Positions 33,587-41,332 of a stretch of DNA of 64,000 nucleotides are shown one piece after another. The stretch covers positions 6,649,501-6,713,500 of the forward strand of contig NZ_CP126980.1 of the NCBI RefSeq assembly GCF_030252345.1. The letters are read 5' to 3'. The DNA is from Actinoplanes oblitus. Its GTDB lineage: Bacteria > Actinomycetota > Actinomycetes > Mycobacteriales > Micromonosporaceae. The translations under genes and the position numbers were made by a program. Below the pieces are notes generated by a model. That model searched no databases, was not told the DNA's origin, and saw only the letters and a list, made by a program, of their open reading frames with translations. Position 1 is the stretch's first letter. Each line of letters opens with the position of its first letter.

Positions 33587-34315
33587 TCATGCCGTCCGGC
33601 GCCGCAGCGTCGCGGCGCCCACCGCGAGCGCGACGATCACCGCGCCCAGCACTATCGCCAGGTCCCGCCACATCGTGCCGGTCGGATCGGCGTGCATCCC
33701 GACCTCGTTGAGCGCCTCCACGGAGTAGGACATCGGCAGCACGTCGCTGACCGCCTGCAACCAGCCGACCATCGCCTCCCGGGGCACGAACAGCCCACAG
33801 AGGAACAGCTGCGGCGCCACCACGAGCGGCATGAACTGCACCGCCTGGAACTCGGTCCGGGCGAACGCGCTGCACAGCAGCCCCAGGGCAACCCCGAGCA
33901 CCGCGTTGGCCACCGCGATCAGCACGACCAGCCCGACCGCGCCGGCGGTGCGCATGTCCAGCACCCAGTACGCGAAGCCGGCCGCGACCGCCGCCTGCGC
34001 CGCGGCCGCCAGCCCGAACGCGATGCCGTAGCCGAAGAGCAGGTCGAGCTTGCCGACCGGCGTGGTGAACAGCCGCTCCAGGGTGCCGGTGGTGCGCTCC
34101 CGGAGCATGGCGATCGAGGTGATCAGGAACATCACGATGAACGGGAACACCCCGAGCATGGTGAGCGCGATCCGGTCGAAGGCCCGGGGCTGGTCGTCGT
34201 ACATGAAGTAGATCAGGGTCATCAGCAGCGTCGGCACCACGATGATCAGTGCGATGGTCCGCGGGTCGTGCCGCAGCTGGGTGAGGATGCGCTTGATGGT
34301 GCTCAGCAGGATCAT
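33587..34315 (-). CDS. ABC-2 type permease
   Basis: 242 residues with six membrane helices, DrrB-like. It starts MILLSTIKRILTQLRHDPRTIALI and contains MYDDQPRAFDRIALTMLGVFPFIVMF, RERTTGTLERLFTTPVGKLDLLFGY (the conserved cytoplasmic coupling region) and FVPREAMVGWLQAVSDVLPMSYSVEAL (family signature near the last loop). Exporter of a drug, lipid or similar hydrophobic compound together with the ATPase at 34401. Its start overlaps the stop of a 30-residue micro-ORF (ATGA), which in turn overlaps the ATPase stop. Confidence 0.92.
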   Translation of the reverse strand: MILLSTIKRILTQLRHDPRTIALIIVVPTLLMTLIYFMYDDQPRAFDRIALTMLGVFPFIVMFLITSIAMLRERTTGTLERLFTTPVGKLDLLFGYGIAFGLAAAAQAAVAAGFAYWVLDMRTAGAVGLVVLIAVANAVLGVALGLLCSAFARTEFQAVQFMPLVVAPQLFLCGLFVPREAMVGWLQAVSDVLPMSYSVEALNEVGMHADPTGTMWRDLAIVLGAVIVALAVGAATLRRRTA

Positions 34316-34404
34316 GCGGTGCCTCCCTGGGCATGTCCTCGCGGCCCGCGCGGGCGCGGTGCACCGGCGGGTGCGGGTGAGTCCGGCTGGACGCGGGCGG
34401 TCAT
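34312..34404 (-). CDS. 30-residue micro-ORF bridging ABC ATPase and permease
   Basis: It starts with ATG 34404, overlapping the ATPase stop (ATGA), and ends at 34312, overlapping the permease start (ATGA). The product begins MTARVQPDSPAPAG and is Pro/Gly/Arg-rich with no structure I recognise. Two consecutive ATGA junctions suggest it is at least translated, perhaps only to carry ribosomes across the 85-bp gap. Confidence 0.4.
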   Translation of the reverse strand: MTARVQPDSPAPAGAPRPRGPRGHAQGGTA

Positions 34405-35123
34405 GCCGCCACCGCCTCGTGCGCCCGGATCAGATTGAGGAAGGCCTGGTCGAGGTCGTCGGCGCCGGCCGACCGTTTCACCGCGGCCGGGGTGTCGTCG
34501 GCGATCAGCAGGCCCTCGCGGATCAGCAGCAGCCGGTCGCACCGGTTCGCCTCATCCATCACGTGGCTGGAGACCAGCACCGTGGCGCCGTCGGCGGCCA
34601 TCCGCCGGAAGTGCGCCCACAGCTCGTCGCGCAGCACCGGGTCCTGCCCGACGGTCGGCTCGTCGAGCACCAGCAGCTCGGGACGGCTGACGATGGCACA
34701 GGCCAGCGACGCGCGGCTGCGCTGCCCGCCGGAGAGGTCACTGACCAGCTGGCCGGCCGCGCCGGTCAGCCCGACGGTCTCGATCGCCCGGTCGGCGGCG
34801 TCCTTGCCGAGGCGGTAGAGCGAGGCGAAGTAGCGCGCGTTCTCCCGGACGGTGAGGTCGGCGTAGACGCTCGGCGCCTGGGTGAGATAGCCGATCCGGC
34901 TGCGCAGCGCGGGGGAACCGGCCGGGCTGCCGAGCACGGTGACGGTGCCGCCGGCGACCACCTGGACGCCGACGATGGCCCGCATCAGGGTGGTCTTGCC
35001 GCTGCCGCTCGGGCCGAGCAGGCCGGTGACGCTGCCGCGCGGCACGGCACAGGAGAAGCGGTCGAGCACGGTGCGCTTGCCCCGCTTGACGACGAGGTCG
35101 GTGACCTCGATCGCGGTGTCCAT
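34401..35123 (-). CDS. ABC transporter ATP-binding protein (drug-efflux type)
   Basis: 240 residues. Walker A GPSGSGKTT (about 38-46), Q-loop at YLTQAPS, ABC signature LSGGQRSRA, Walker B LLVLDEPTVGQDP, and H-loop SSHVMDEANRCDRLLLI. This is the DrrA/CcmA-like class that works with ABC-2 permeases. ATG 35123 follows GGGAGGAACC; a longer in-frame form reaching 35159 would cover the palindrome at 35149-35160. First gene of the operon with micro-ORF, permease and TetR. Confidence 0.93.
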   Translation of the reverse strand: MDTAIEVTDLVVKRGKRTVLDRFSCAVPRGSVTGLLGPSGSGKTTLMRAIVGVQVVAGGTVTVLGSPAGSPALRSRIGYLTQAPSVYADLTVRENARYFASLYRLGKDAADRAIETVGLTGAAGQLVSDLSGGQRSRASLACAIVSRPELLVLDEPTVGQDPVLRDELWAHFRRMAADGATVLVSSHVMDEANRCDRLLLIREGLLIADDTPAAVKRSAGADDLDQAFLNLIRAHEAVAA

Positions 35124-35148
35124 GGTTCCTCCCGGGAACTCATCAGGT

Positions 35149-35160
35149 GTTGAACTCAAC
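35149..35160. promoter_or_regulatory. Possible TetR operator of ABC operon
   Basis: GTTGAACTCAAC: perfect 5-bp arms with a 2-bp centre, 26 bp upstream of the ABC ATPase start. The short length keeps confidence moderate. Confidence 0.4.
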
Positions 35161-35191
35161 GCTAGATGAATTCTCCCGACAGGTCGAGTGG

Positions 35192-35941
35192 CTACTTCAA
35201 CGCATGACGAAATCGCTGCAGGACGTCGTCCACGTCGTCGTCGGAGAGCTGGCCGAAGTCGTGGTACCAGCGGCCCACGGCGAGAAACTCGGATGGCGCG
35301 CTCAGGCAGATCACCCCGTCGGTCTCCGGGGCGAGCAGGTCACGGGCCTGTGGCGAGCAGACCGGCACGGCGAGCAGCACCCGGGCCGGGCCCCGGCCGG
35401 CGATCCAGCGCAGTGCGGCGTGCGCGGTCACCCCGGTGGCCAGGCCGTCGTCGACCAGGATCACCAGCCGGCCGGCGACCGGTGGGGCCGGGCGGCCGCC
35501 CCGGTACCGGCGCACCCGCCGGGCGAGTTCCTCGCGCTCGGCGGCCAGGATGTCCGACATGTCCTCCTCGATGACCCCGGCGTACCGGAGGTTGTCCTGG
35601 TCGTATACCGGTGGCCCGTCCTCGGCGATGGCACCCAGCCCGAACTCCGGATGGCCCGGCGCGCCGAGCTTGCGGACCACCACGATGTCCAGGTCGGCGC
35701 CGAGCCGCTCGGCGATCGGCGCCGCCACCGGCAGCCCGCCACGCGGCAGCGCCAGCACGATCGGCCGGGCCGCGGCCGTCGGGACGACCGTCCCCGGTTC
35801 CCACCTGCCCGCCGACGAGGTCGCCGCAGCGGCCTCCCGCTCACCGGCCGGTGCGGCCGCCGGCCGGGCGACCGAGGCGACCGCCGCGGCCACCCGGGCG
35901 GCGAGCGCCCGGCCCGCCTCGGACCGATTGGCGAAAATCAC
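35192..35941 (-). CDS. Phosphoribosyltransferase-fold protein
   Basis: 249 residues. The N-terminus begins IFANRSEAGRALAARV, typical of stand-alone PRT-like proteins that manage host- or stress-related loci. An internal Ala-rich insert (about 30-58) is followed by IVLALPRGGLPVAAPIAERL, DIVVVRKLGAPGHPEFGLGAI and the PRPP loop VILVDDGLATGVTA (DDGxATG). Probable substrate unknown; often found next to or fused with dienelactone-hydrolase-like proteins, as here (stop to start gap of only 6 bp from the upstream gene). GTG start at 35941. Confidence 0.88.
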   Translation of the reverse strand: MIFANRSEAGRALAARVAAAVASVARPAAAPAGEREAAAATSSAGRWEPGTVVPTAAARPIVLALPRGGLPVAAPIAERLGADLDIVVVRKLGAPGHPEFGLGAIAEDGPPVYDQDNLRYAGVIEEDMSDILAAEREELARRVRRYRGGRPAPPVAGRLVILVDDGLATGVTAHAALRWIAGRGPARVLLAVPVCSPQARDLLAPETDGVICLSAPSEFLAVGRWYHDFGQLSDDDVDDVLQRFRHALK

Positions 35942-35947
35942 CAGCGA

Positions 35948-36643
35948 TCACCCCCAGCGCCGGGCGGCTGCCACGTGATCGAGAGCCGGATGCCGGCGCG
36001 GCGGCACCGTGGCCAGGAACGCGCCGAACCACTCCCCCGCCTCCTCCGCCACCGTCTCGAGCGTCCCCGGCTCCTCGAACAGGTGCGTGGCGCCCGGCAC
36101 GATCCGCAACTCGGCGTGCGCCCGCATGGTGTTCCGGGCCTCCTCGTTGAGTTCCAGCACGTCGTCGTCCCGCTCGCCGACGATCAGCAGGGTCGGCACC
36201 CGCACCTCGATCAGACCCGGCCCGGCCAGGTCGGGACGGCCGCCACGGGACACCACGGTGCGTACGCTGTCCGGCCGGGCCACCGCCGCGAGCAGCGCCG
36301 CCGCCGCGCCGGTGCTGGCGCCGAACAGCCCGAGCGGCAGTCCGGCTGTCGACGGTTGCACGCGGAGCCAGTCGACCAGGCCGACCACCCGGTCGGCGAG
36401 CAGTCCGATGTCGAACCGCCGCGCCCGGGTGTCCTCCTCCGGCGCGAGCAGGTCGGCCAGCAGGGTGGCGAACCCGCGCTTGGTGAGCTGCCGGGCCACG
36501 AACTGGTTGCGCGGACTGTGCCGGGAACTGCCGCTGCCGTGGGCGAAGAGGACCACACCCGTGGCGTGCTCGGCGAGGGTGAGATCGCCGTCGATGACGG
36601 CATCGCCGAGGGTGATCCGTTCCGTAGTGGTCCAGGTCGTCAT
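35948..36643 (-). CDS. Dienelactone-hydrolase-like alpha/beta hydrolase
   Basis: 231 residues. GVVLFAHGSGSSRHSPRNQFVAR (oxyanion region), GLFGASTGAAAALLAA (GxSxG nucleophile elbow, Ser near 116), TLLIVGERDDDVLELN (Asp) and PGATHLFEEPGTLE (His) complete a catalytic triad. Usual length for this group. ATG 36643 follows AAAGGGAC. Likely co-transcribed with the phosphoribosyltransferase gene downstream, a frequent pairing in actinobacteria. Divergent from the hypothetical gene at 36774. Confidence 0.9.
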   Translation of the reverse strand: MTTWTTTERITLGDAVIDGDLTLAEHATGVVLFAHGSGSSRHSPRNQFVARQLTKRGFATLLADLLAPEEDTRARRFDIGLLADRVVGLVDWLRVQPSTAGLPLGLFGASTGAAAALLAAVARPDSVRTVVSRGGRPDLAGPGLIEVRVPTLLIVGERDDDVLELNEEARNTMRAHAELRIVPGATHLFEEPGTLETVAEEAGEWFGAFLATVPPRRHPALDHVAAARRWG

Positions 36644-36773
36644 GTCCGTCCCTTTCTGCTCGACCATGTCGGGGCGTGCATTCCGGGGAGGCAGTTCTCA
36701 CCGTACGCGTCCTCAGTTGCTCCGGAGGCCAGCCGATCTGGAGGAAGACGAGTGCCCAGGAGGTTTACCCCCG

Positions 36774-37166
36774 ATGTCCGTTTCCCGGCTGAATCGCACC
36801 CAGCAGCCGTCAACGGTGAACCCGGTCCGGCCGTCCGCCCGGGAACGCCATCAGCACGCCCGCGACGACGCCGCCTCGCTCACCGACCGGGATCGTGAGC
36901 TGATCTACCAGGCCACCGGCCAGCGCATCGGGGACGGTCAGCCGAACGCCGGCTGGATCAACTCGCTCGCCGCCGCGATCGCGGCGGACCGCACCGCCGG
37001 CCGGCTCGCCCCCGGCCAGGAGGTCACGCCGGCCTATCTGAAGGATCTCTCCCGGCGCTGGGACCAGGCCGCGCCGGGGCGCAACCCGGTGGCCGGCTAC
37101 CTCGAGCCGGCTCTGCGGTACCTCTCCCAGCGCGGGGACGGCAATCGGCTCGACGTCAGCGTGTGA
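36774..37166 (+). CDS. Hypothetical actinobacterial protein
   Basis: 130 residues, function unknown. A disordered polar N-terminus (MSVSRLNRTQQPST to about residue 35) is followed by a helical domain: LTDRDRELIYQATGQRI, NAGWINSLAAAIAADRTAGRL, EVTPAYLKDLSRRWDQA and VAGYLEPALRYLSQRG. AGGAGG lies 10 nt before ATG 36774. Soluble, no export signal. It converges with the GAF-ANTAR gene at 37198 with a 31-bp gap containing a GGCGTACCGAAGC motif. Confidence 0.75.
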   Translation: MSVSRLNRTQQPSTVNPVRPSARERHQHARDDAASLTDRDRELIYQATGQRIGDGQPNAGWINSLAAAIAADRTAGRLAPGQEVTPAYLKDLSRRWDQAAPGRNPVAGYLEPALRYLSQRGDGNRLDVSV

Positions 37167-37197
37167 CGCTCCTGGCGTACCGAAGCGATGCCGGACC

Positions 37198-37902
37198 TCA
37201 GCCGCGCTGGGTCCGCTCGACGAGAGCGGCGGCGACGTCGCGCAGTTTCCGGTTGGTGTCCTGGGAGACCCTGGTCAGGATGGCGAAGGCGTCGTCGGCG
37301 CTGCACCGCCGCTCGCCCATGATGATGCCCTTGGCCTGCTCGATCACCGCGCGGCTCTCCATCGCGGCCTGCATGTGGTGCGCGAGGGTCGCGGTGGTGT
37401 CGTAGAGATGGGCGTTGGCCAGGGCGACCGCGGCGTACCTGACGAAGGTCTGGGCCAGGGCGATCACGTCGTCGTCGAAGGCGCCCGGCCGCCGGCCGTA
37501 GATGTTCAGCGCGCCGTTGACGTTCTCCACGATCGGCAGGCCGACCGAGAGCATGCTGCCGATGCCGGAGTTCGCGGCCAGCTCGGACCAGCCGTCCCAG
37601 CGGGCGTCGGCACCGGCGTCCGGCACGTGCACCGTGGTCTTGGCGGCGGCCGCCTCCAGGGACGGGCCGCGGTCCTGTTCGTACTGCCATTCGTCGAGCC
37701 GCAGGGCGATCTCGCCGGTGTGCGCCGGGGTGTACGCGGCGCCGTCCCTGATCAGGGTGATGGAAACCTGCTCGGCACCCGGCAGGGTGCGCTGGGCCAG
37801 ATCGGCGACTCGATCGAGGACACCGTTCAGGTCGGTCTCACCGAGCTTGATGCGGCCGAGTTCCGCGAAGGCCGCGGCCTGCTCGGCGGGGTCGTGCGCC
37901 AT
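37198..37902 (-). CDS. GAF-ANTAR transcription antitermination regulator
   Basis: 234 residues. The GAF domain (about 20-160; VSITLIRDGAAYTPAHTG, LSVGLPIVENVNGALNIYG) is followed by an ANTAR RNA-binding domain (about 170-230; MQAAMESRAVIEQAKGIIMGERRCSADDAFAILTRVSQDTNRKLRDVAAALV). ANTAR proteins act on nascent RNA hairpins to control termination. The GAF ligand is unknown. ATG 37902 is preferred to TTG 37905; no strong Shine-Dalgarno. It is a divergent paralogue of the gene at 38317, sharing the phrase MESRAVIEQAKGIIMG. Confidence 0.93.
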   Translation of the reverse strand: MAHDPAEQAAAFAELGRIKLGETDLNGVLDRVADLAQRTLPGAEQVSITLIRDGAAYTPAHTGEIALRLDEWQYEQDRGPSLEAAAAKTTVHVPDAGADARWDGWSELAANSGIGSMLSVGLPIVENVNGALNIYGRRPGAFDDDVIALAQTFVRYAAVALANAHLYDTTATLAHHMQAAMESRAVIEQAKGIIMGERRCSADDAFAILTRVSQDTNRKLRDVAAALVERTQRG

Positions 37903-38316
37903 CAACGTGAGTGTTTCCCCGCAGCGAAGCGGCGCGCCGTCCGACGGACGACTCGCGCTGGGTGAGTGGGTGTCGCTGCCCGGAAGGCCGGAACGACCCT
38001 CGGACCCGCGCCGCTGCTTGACGCTGGTTCGCCGGTGTCGATATAGGTGCCCGACATCGGCCGCAGGACGCCGATAATACCCAAACTCAGCCGGGAAGCG
38101 GCAGCATGGTGCCGAGTCCGGCGATCAGCGGGGCCTCGCGGGCGCGGGTGTGCACTCCGGACAACGGTTCGCCGGCGCCGCGCGGCGCGCGACGAACCGC
38201 CGGCCGCACGACTGCTCGCCGGGCGGCGCGGCGGGAAACCGACGGCCGGCCGGCCGACTGCTCGCCGGGCGGATTCGCCGTCCGGCGCGGCGCGAAAGCG
38301 GGTAAGAAGGGAGACC
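37903..38316. other. Divergent intergenic region between GAF-ANTAR paralogues
   Basis: No convincing gene. It must contain both promoters. GACTGCTCGCCGGGCGG-like sequence occurs twice (about 38211-38226 and 38259-38273), and runs such as CGCCGGCGCC make several possible hairpins. The right end holds AAGAAGGGAG, the ribosome-binding site of the gene at 38317. Confidence 0.5.
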
Positions 38317-39030
38317 ATGACGCCCGAACCGATGGACCCCACCGCCGCGTTCCGCGAGCTCGGCCGGATCAACCTGGGTGAGACCGATCTGGAGGGCGTC
38401 CTGGCCACCGTCGCCGATCTCGCCAAACGCACCATCCCGGGCGCGTTCGAGGTGTCCGTGACGCTGATCCGCGACCGTGGCCCGCACACCGTGGCCAGTA
38501 CCGGCGAGGCCGCCGACCGGGTCGACAAGTGGCAGTACGAGAACGGCTCCGGCCCCTGCCTGGACGCCTCCCGGCAGCGCACCACGCTGCTCGTCGACGA
38601 CGTCGCCACGGAACGCCGCTGGCCCGGCTGGCAGACGAACACCATCGAGGCCGGGGTGGGCAGCACGCTCAGCGTCGGCCTGCCGATCCGGGAGCGGGTG
38701 TCCGGGGCGCTCAACATCTACGCCGAGCCGGCCGGTGCCTTCGACGAGGACGCGGTGGTGCTGGCCGAGACGTTCGCCGGGTACGCCGCCGTCGCCCTGG
38801 CCAACGCGCACCTCTACAACACCACGATGGTGCTGGCCCAGCACATGCAGACGGCGATGGAGAGCCGCGCGGTGATCGAGCAGGCCAAGGGCATCATCAT
38901 GGGTCAGCGGCGGTGCGGCCCCGACGAGGCGTTCGGCATCCTGTCCCGGGCCTCGCAGGAGTCCAACCGCAAGCTCCGCGAGGTGGCCGCCGACCTGGTC
39001 GAGCGCGCCCAGCGGCCGATCGGTCAGTGA
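38317..39030 (+). CDS. GAF-ANTAR transcription antitermination regulator (paralogue)
   Basis: 237 residues, same architecture as the divergent neighbour: GAF (about 20-165; VSVTLIRDRGPHTVASTG, LSVGLPIRERVSGALNIYAEP) plus ANTAR (about 175-233; MQTAMESRAVIEQAKGIIMGQRRCGPDEAFGILSRASQESNRKLREVAADLV). ATG 38317 follows AAGAAGGGAG. The two paralogues are close enough to suggest local duplication with inversion. Downstream at 39141-39186 two identical 23-bp units each form a GTCGAG/CTCGAC hairpin. Confidence 0.93.
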   Translation: MTPEPMDPTAAFRELGRINLGETDLEGVLATVADLAKRTIPGAFEVSVTLIRDRGPHTVASTGEAADRVDKWQYENGSGPCLDASRQRTTLLVDDVATERRWPGWQTNTIEAGVGSTLSVGLPIRERVSGALNIYAEPAGAFDEDAVVLAETFAGYAAVALANAHLYNTTMVLAQHMQTAMESRAVIEQAKGIIMGQRRCGPDEAFGILSRASQESNRKLREVAADLVERAQRPIGQ

Positions 39031-39140
39031 GGGCCCGGGCCGGCACCCGCACTCCACTGCGGACCGCGCCGCCGAGCGCCGGCACGCTGGGCACCACCGC
39101 GGCGTCAGGTCGTCGTCGGAGCCGGCGCCGCGGTGGCATC

Positions 39141-39186
39141 CCCACCTCGTCGAGAGCCTCGACCCCACCTCGTCGAGAGCCTCGAC
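39141..39186. repeat. Two tandem 23-bp units, each a hairpin
   Basis: Perfect tandem duplication (39141-39163, 39164-39186). Each unit contains GTCGAGAGCCTCGAC, a 6-bp stem with AGC loop. It lies between convergent genes (GAF-ANTAR and the enzyme I-like gene), so a terminator role is possible. Confidence 0.75.
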
Positions 39187-39255
39187 GGCGGCGGCCGTCT
39201 CCGCCCGGTCACCGGGAAGCCGCGCGGCCATCGCGGGTGCCGCCGGCCGCGCCGG

Positions 39256-40314
39256 TCAGGGCGTGTGGTCGAGCAGGTGCCGCCAGTGCCGGATGAGCGG
39301 GGCCGGGCAGGTCAGGTCGCGGACGCCGGCCAGCCGGAGCTGGTCCAGCAGCTGCGGGCCGGGCCGCAGGTCGAGGGCCACCTGGCAGGGGATGTCGTGG
39401 GTGGCGCCGACCGACGCGGACCACTCGACCAACTGGAGGATCACCAGCGGGAGGTGGCCGGGCGGGACCAGCACGTCGTTGCGGACGGTGCGGTCCCAGA
39501 CCATGGTGTGCTGGGTCAGGTCGGCGGTGTTGACGTGCAGCAGGTGGCAGTCGTCGACCAGGTCGGCGATGCCCAGGGCGGCGGCCGGCGTGGCCACGTC
39601 GAGGCCGAGGCGCCAGCGCGCGCCGGTCGCGGCCCGGAACGCGTCGATCTCCTCGCGCGCGGCCACCATCGGGACGACGACCACCGGATCGTCGTCCGGG
39701 GACTGCTCGACGAGCGTACCGAAGGCATCCAGCGCGTCCGGCGGCAAGGAGCGGACCCCGCGCCGGCCGAAGGATGCCGCGTGCGGACCGCCGACCGGCT
39801 CGTCGAAGTACCGGATGGCCGGCAGCGGACGGCCCGACTCGGCCAGGAAGTGCCACAGGTCGGCACGGTCCCGATCGGACAGCGCCCGCAGGTCCTCGGC
39901 CCGCAGCGGTGCCCAGCCGTCGGCGAGGTGCCCGGCCTCGCGCGCCTCGGCCAGCGACGCCACCTCGGCGTGCAGGCGCAGGCCGGTCGGGTTGAGCAGG
40001 AACGGGGCGGTGGTCGCGGCGTCGAAGTCGACGACCACGTCGTGGCCGAGCCAGCTGTCGTCGACCGCGATGCCGGTGAGCACCGGCACCGGCAGCGACC
40101 AGAGCGCGCGGGCCTCCGGAGCGTACGGCGTGACCGGCTCCTGGACGATCACGCCGGACAGCCGGGGCGCCAGGGTGCGTATCAGGTCGGCGTCCGGTTT
40201 CTCCAGGTAGAGCAGGGCCTTGCCGTAGACGATCTCCTCGATGCCGCTGCGGTCCACCAGGAGACCGCGGTGGCGGCCGAACCCGTAGGCGATCCCTGGC
40301 TCGTCCTCGCTCAT
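39256..40314 (-). CDS. Degenerate PTS enzyme I / PEP-utilising enzyme-like protein
   Basis: 352 residues. The N-terminal part resembles the swivelling domain (GVIVQEPVTPYAPEARALW then VPVLTGI), but TPY replaces the TSH that carries the phosphorylated His. The C-terminal part resembles the PEP-binding TIM barrel: DPVVVVPMVAAREEI (usually MIPMI), LGLDVATPAAAL (usually VE-PAA), HVNTADLTQHTMVWDR (usually SIGTNDLTQYTLAVDR) and IPCQVALD, keeping the catalytic Cys of the CGE-A motif. It lacks the HPr-binding helical domain. Phosphotransfer is therefore unlikely. It may be a regulatory or repurposed lyase-like barrel. ATG 40314 with GGAGGTGGG upstream. Confidence 0.8.
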   Translation of the reverse strand: MSEDEPGIAYGFGRHRGLLVDRSGIEEIVYGKALLYLEKPDADLIRTLAPRLSGVIVQEPVTPYAPEARALWSLPVPVLTGIAVDDSWLGHDVVVDFDAATTAPFLLNPTGLRLHAEVASLAEAREAGHLADGWAPLRAEDLRALSDRDRADLWHFLAESGRPLPAIRYFDEPVGGPHAASFGRRGVRSLPPDALDAFGTLVEQSPDDDPVVVVPMVAAREEIDAFRAATGARWRLGLDVATPAAALGIADLVDDCHLLHVNTADLTQHTMVWDRTVRNDVLVPPGHLPLVILQLVEWSASVGATHDIPCQVALDLRPGPQLLDQLRLAGVRDLTCPAPLIRHWRHLLDHTP

Positions 40315-40379
40315 ACCAACCCACCTCCGCTACGGACGGTAGTCCCGCCCGGGCGTTCGCGCAGCCCGCGAACGTGCCG

Positions 40380-41288
40380 TCATCGACCGATCGGGATGCG
40401 CCAGAGGGCGCGTGACTCGCTGTCCGCCTTCCGGGCCACCGCGCGCAACCAGAGCAGGGCGATCAGCGAGATCAGCATCAGCCCGCCCCAGGACAGCAGG
40501 GTGAACAGGTGCGTCTGGGCGTCGGTCGGCCGCGGCTGGTAACCGCGCTCCAGCAGGGCGAACTGGTAGGGGGTGCCGGTCAGCACCAGGGTGACCAGCA
40601 GCGCGATGCTGTGCATGCTGTCCCAGAGCGCGTGCAGCACCGAGACGCCCAGGTAGGACAGCACCAGCCGCCCGGTGAGCGCGAAGTGCCGGCGGCCGCT
40701 GGCGGAGAAGAGCACGCCGCCGAGGATGGCGGTCCACAGGCCGTGGCCGAGCGGGGCGAGCAGGCCGCGCAGCAGCTCGGTCTGGACCAGCTGGGTCAGC
40801 GACAGGCCGCGCTCGGTGAACAGGGCGGTGAACGCGTAGCCGGCCGACTCGAACGCGGCGAACCCGAAGCCGACCGAGGCGCCCAGGACCAGGCCATCGG
40901 CGGCGTACTTGTGGGCGAGCCGGCGGGTGAGGAACGCGAGCGCGGCGAGTTTCGCGGCCTCCTCGATCAGGCCGACCCCGAGGAAGAACCCCGGCGACGG
41001 ATGCAGCAGGTATGTCTCCAGCAGCGACGCGGCCAGCACGCCGAGCACGCCGCCGGTGACGAACGTGCTGAACAGCAGCTCGGCGGTGACCTCGCCACTG
41101 TGCCGGCGGCCGAACGCCCACAGCACGAAGGTGACCGGCACCAGGAAGCTGCCGAGCAGCACCAGCGTGGGGATCAGGTTCGGGTTGCCGGTGGCCAGCG
41201 TGACCACCACCGTGAGGATCCACAGCAGCAGTCCGGTCAGGAAGACCCGCAGCCAGTGCCGGCGGGGTCGGGCCGGGGCGTCATACAT
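40380..41288 (-). CDS. PrsW-like intramembrane protease family protein
   Basis: 302 residues with about eight membrane helices. PrsW/CPBP-like motifs lie in the membrane core: LIEEAAKLAAL (EExxK), GFGFAAFESAGY (FxxxE), LGHGLWTAILG and VLHALWDSMHS (HxxxD). In Bacillus, PrsW cleaves an anti-sigma factor; the substrate here is unknown. ATG 41288 with no strong ribosome-binding site. A longer frame extends upstream but only through the C-terminal coding part of the neighbouring gene. It follows the secreted phosphodiesterase gene on the same strand by 44 bp. Confidence 0.9.
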   Translation of the reverse strand: MYDAPARPRRHWLRVFLTGLLLWILTVVVTLATGNPNLIPTLVLLGSFLVPVTFVLWAFGRRHSGEVTAELLFSTFVTGGVLGVLAASLLETYLLHPSPGFFLGVGLIEEAAKLAALAFLTRRLAHKYAADGLVLGASVGFGFAAFESAGYAFTALFTERGLSLTQLVQTELLRGLLAPLGHGLWTAILGGVLFSASGRRHFALTGRLVLSYLGVSVLHALWDSMHSIALLVTLVLTGTPYQFALLERGYQPRPTDAQTHLFTLLSWGGLMLISLIALLWLRAVARKADSESRALWRIPIGR

Positions 41289-41332
41289 GGCGCCGGGATA
41301 CCCCGATCCCGGCGCCCCGCACACCATGCCGC

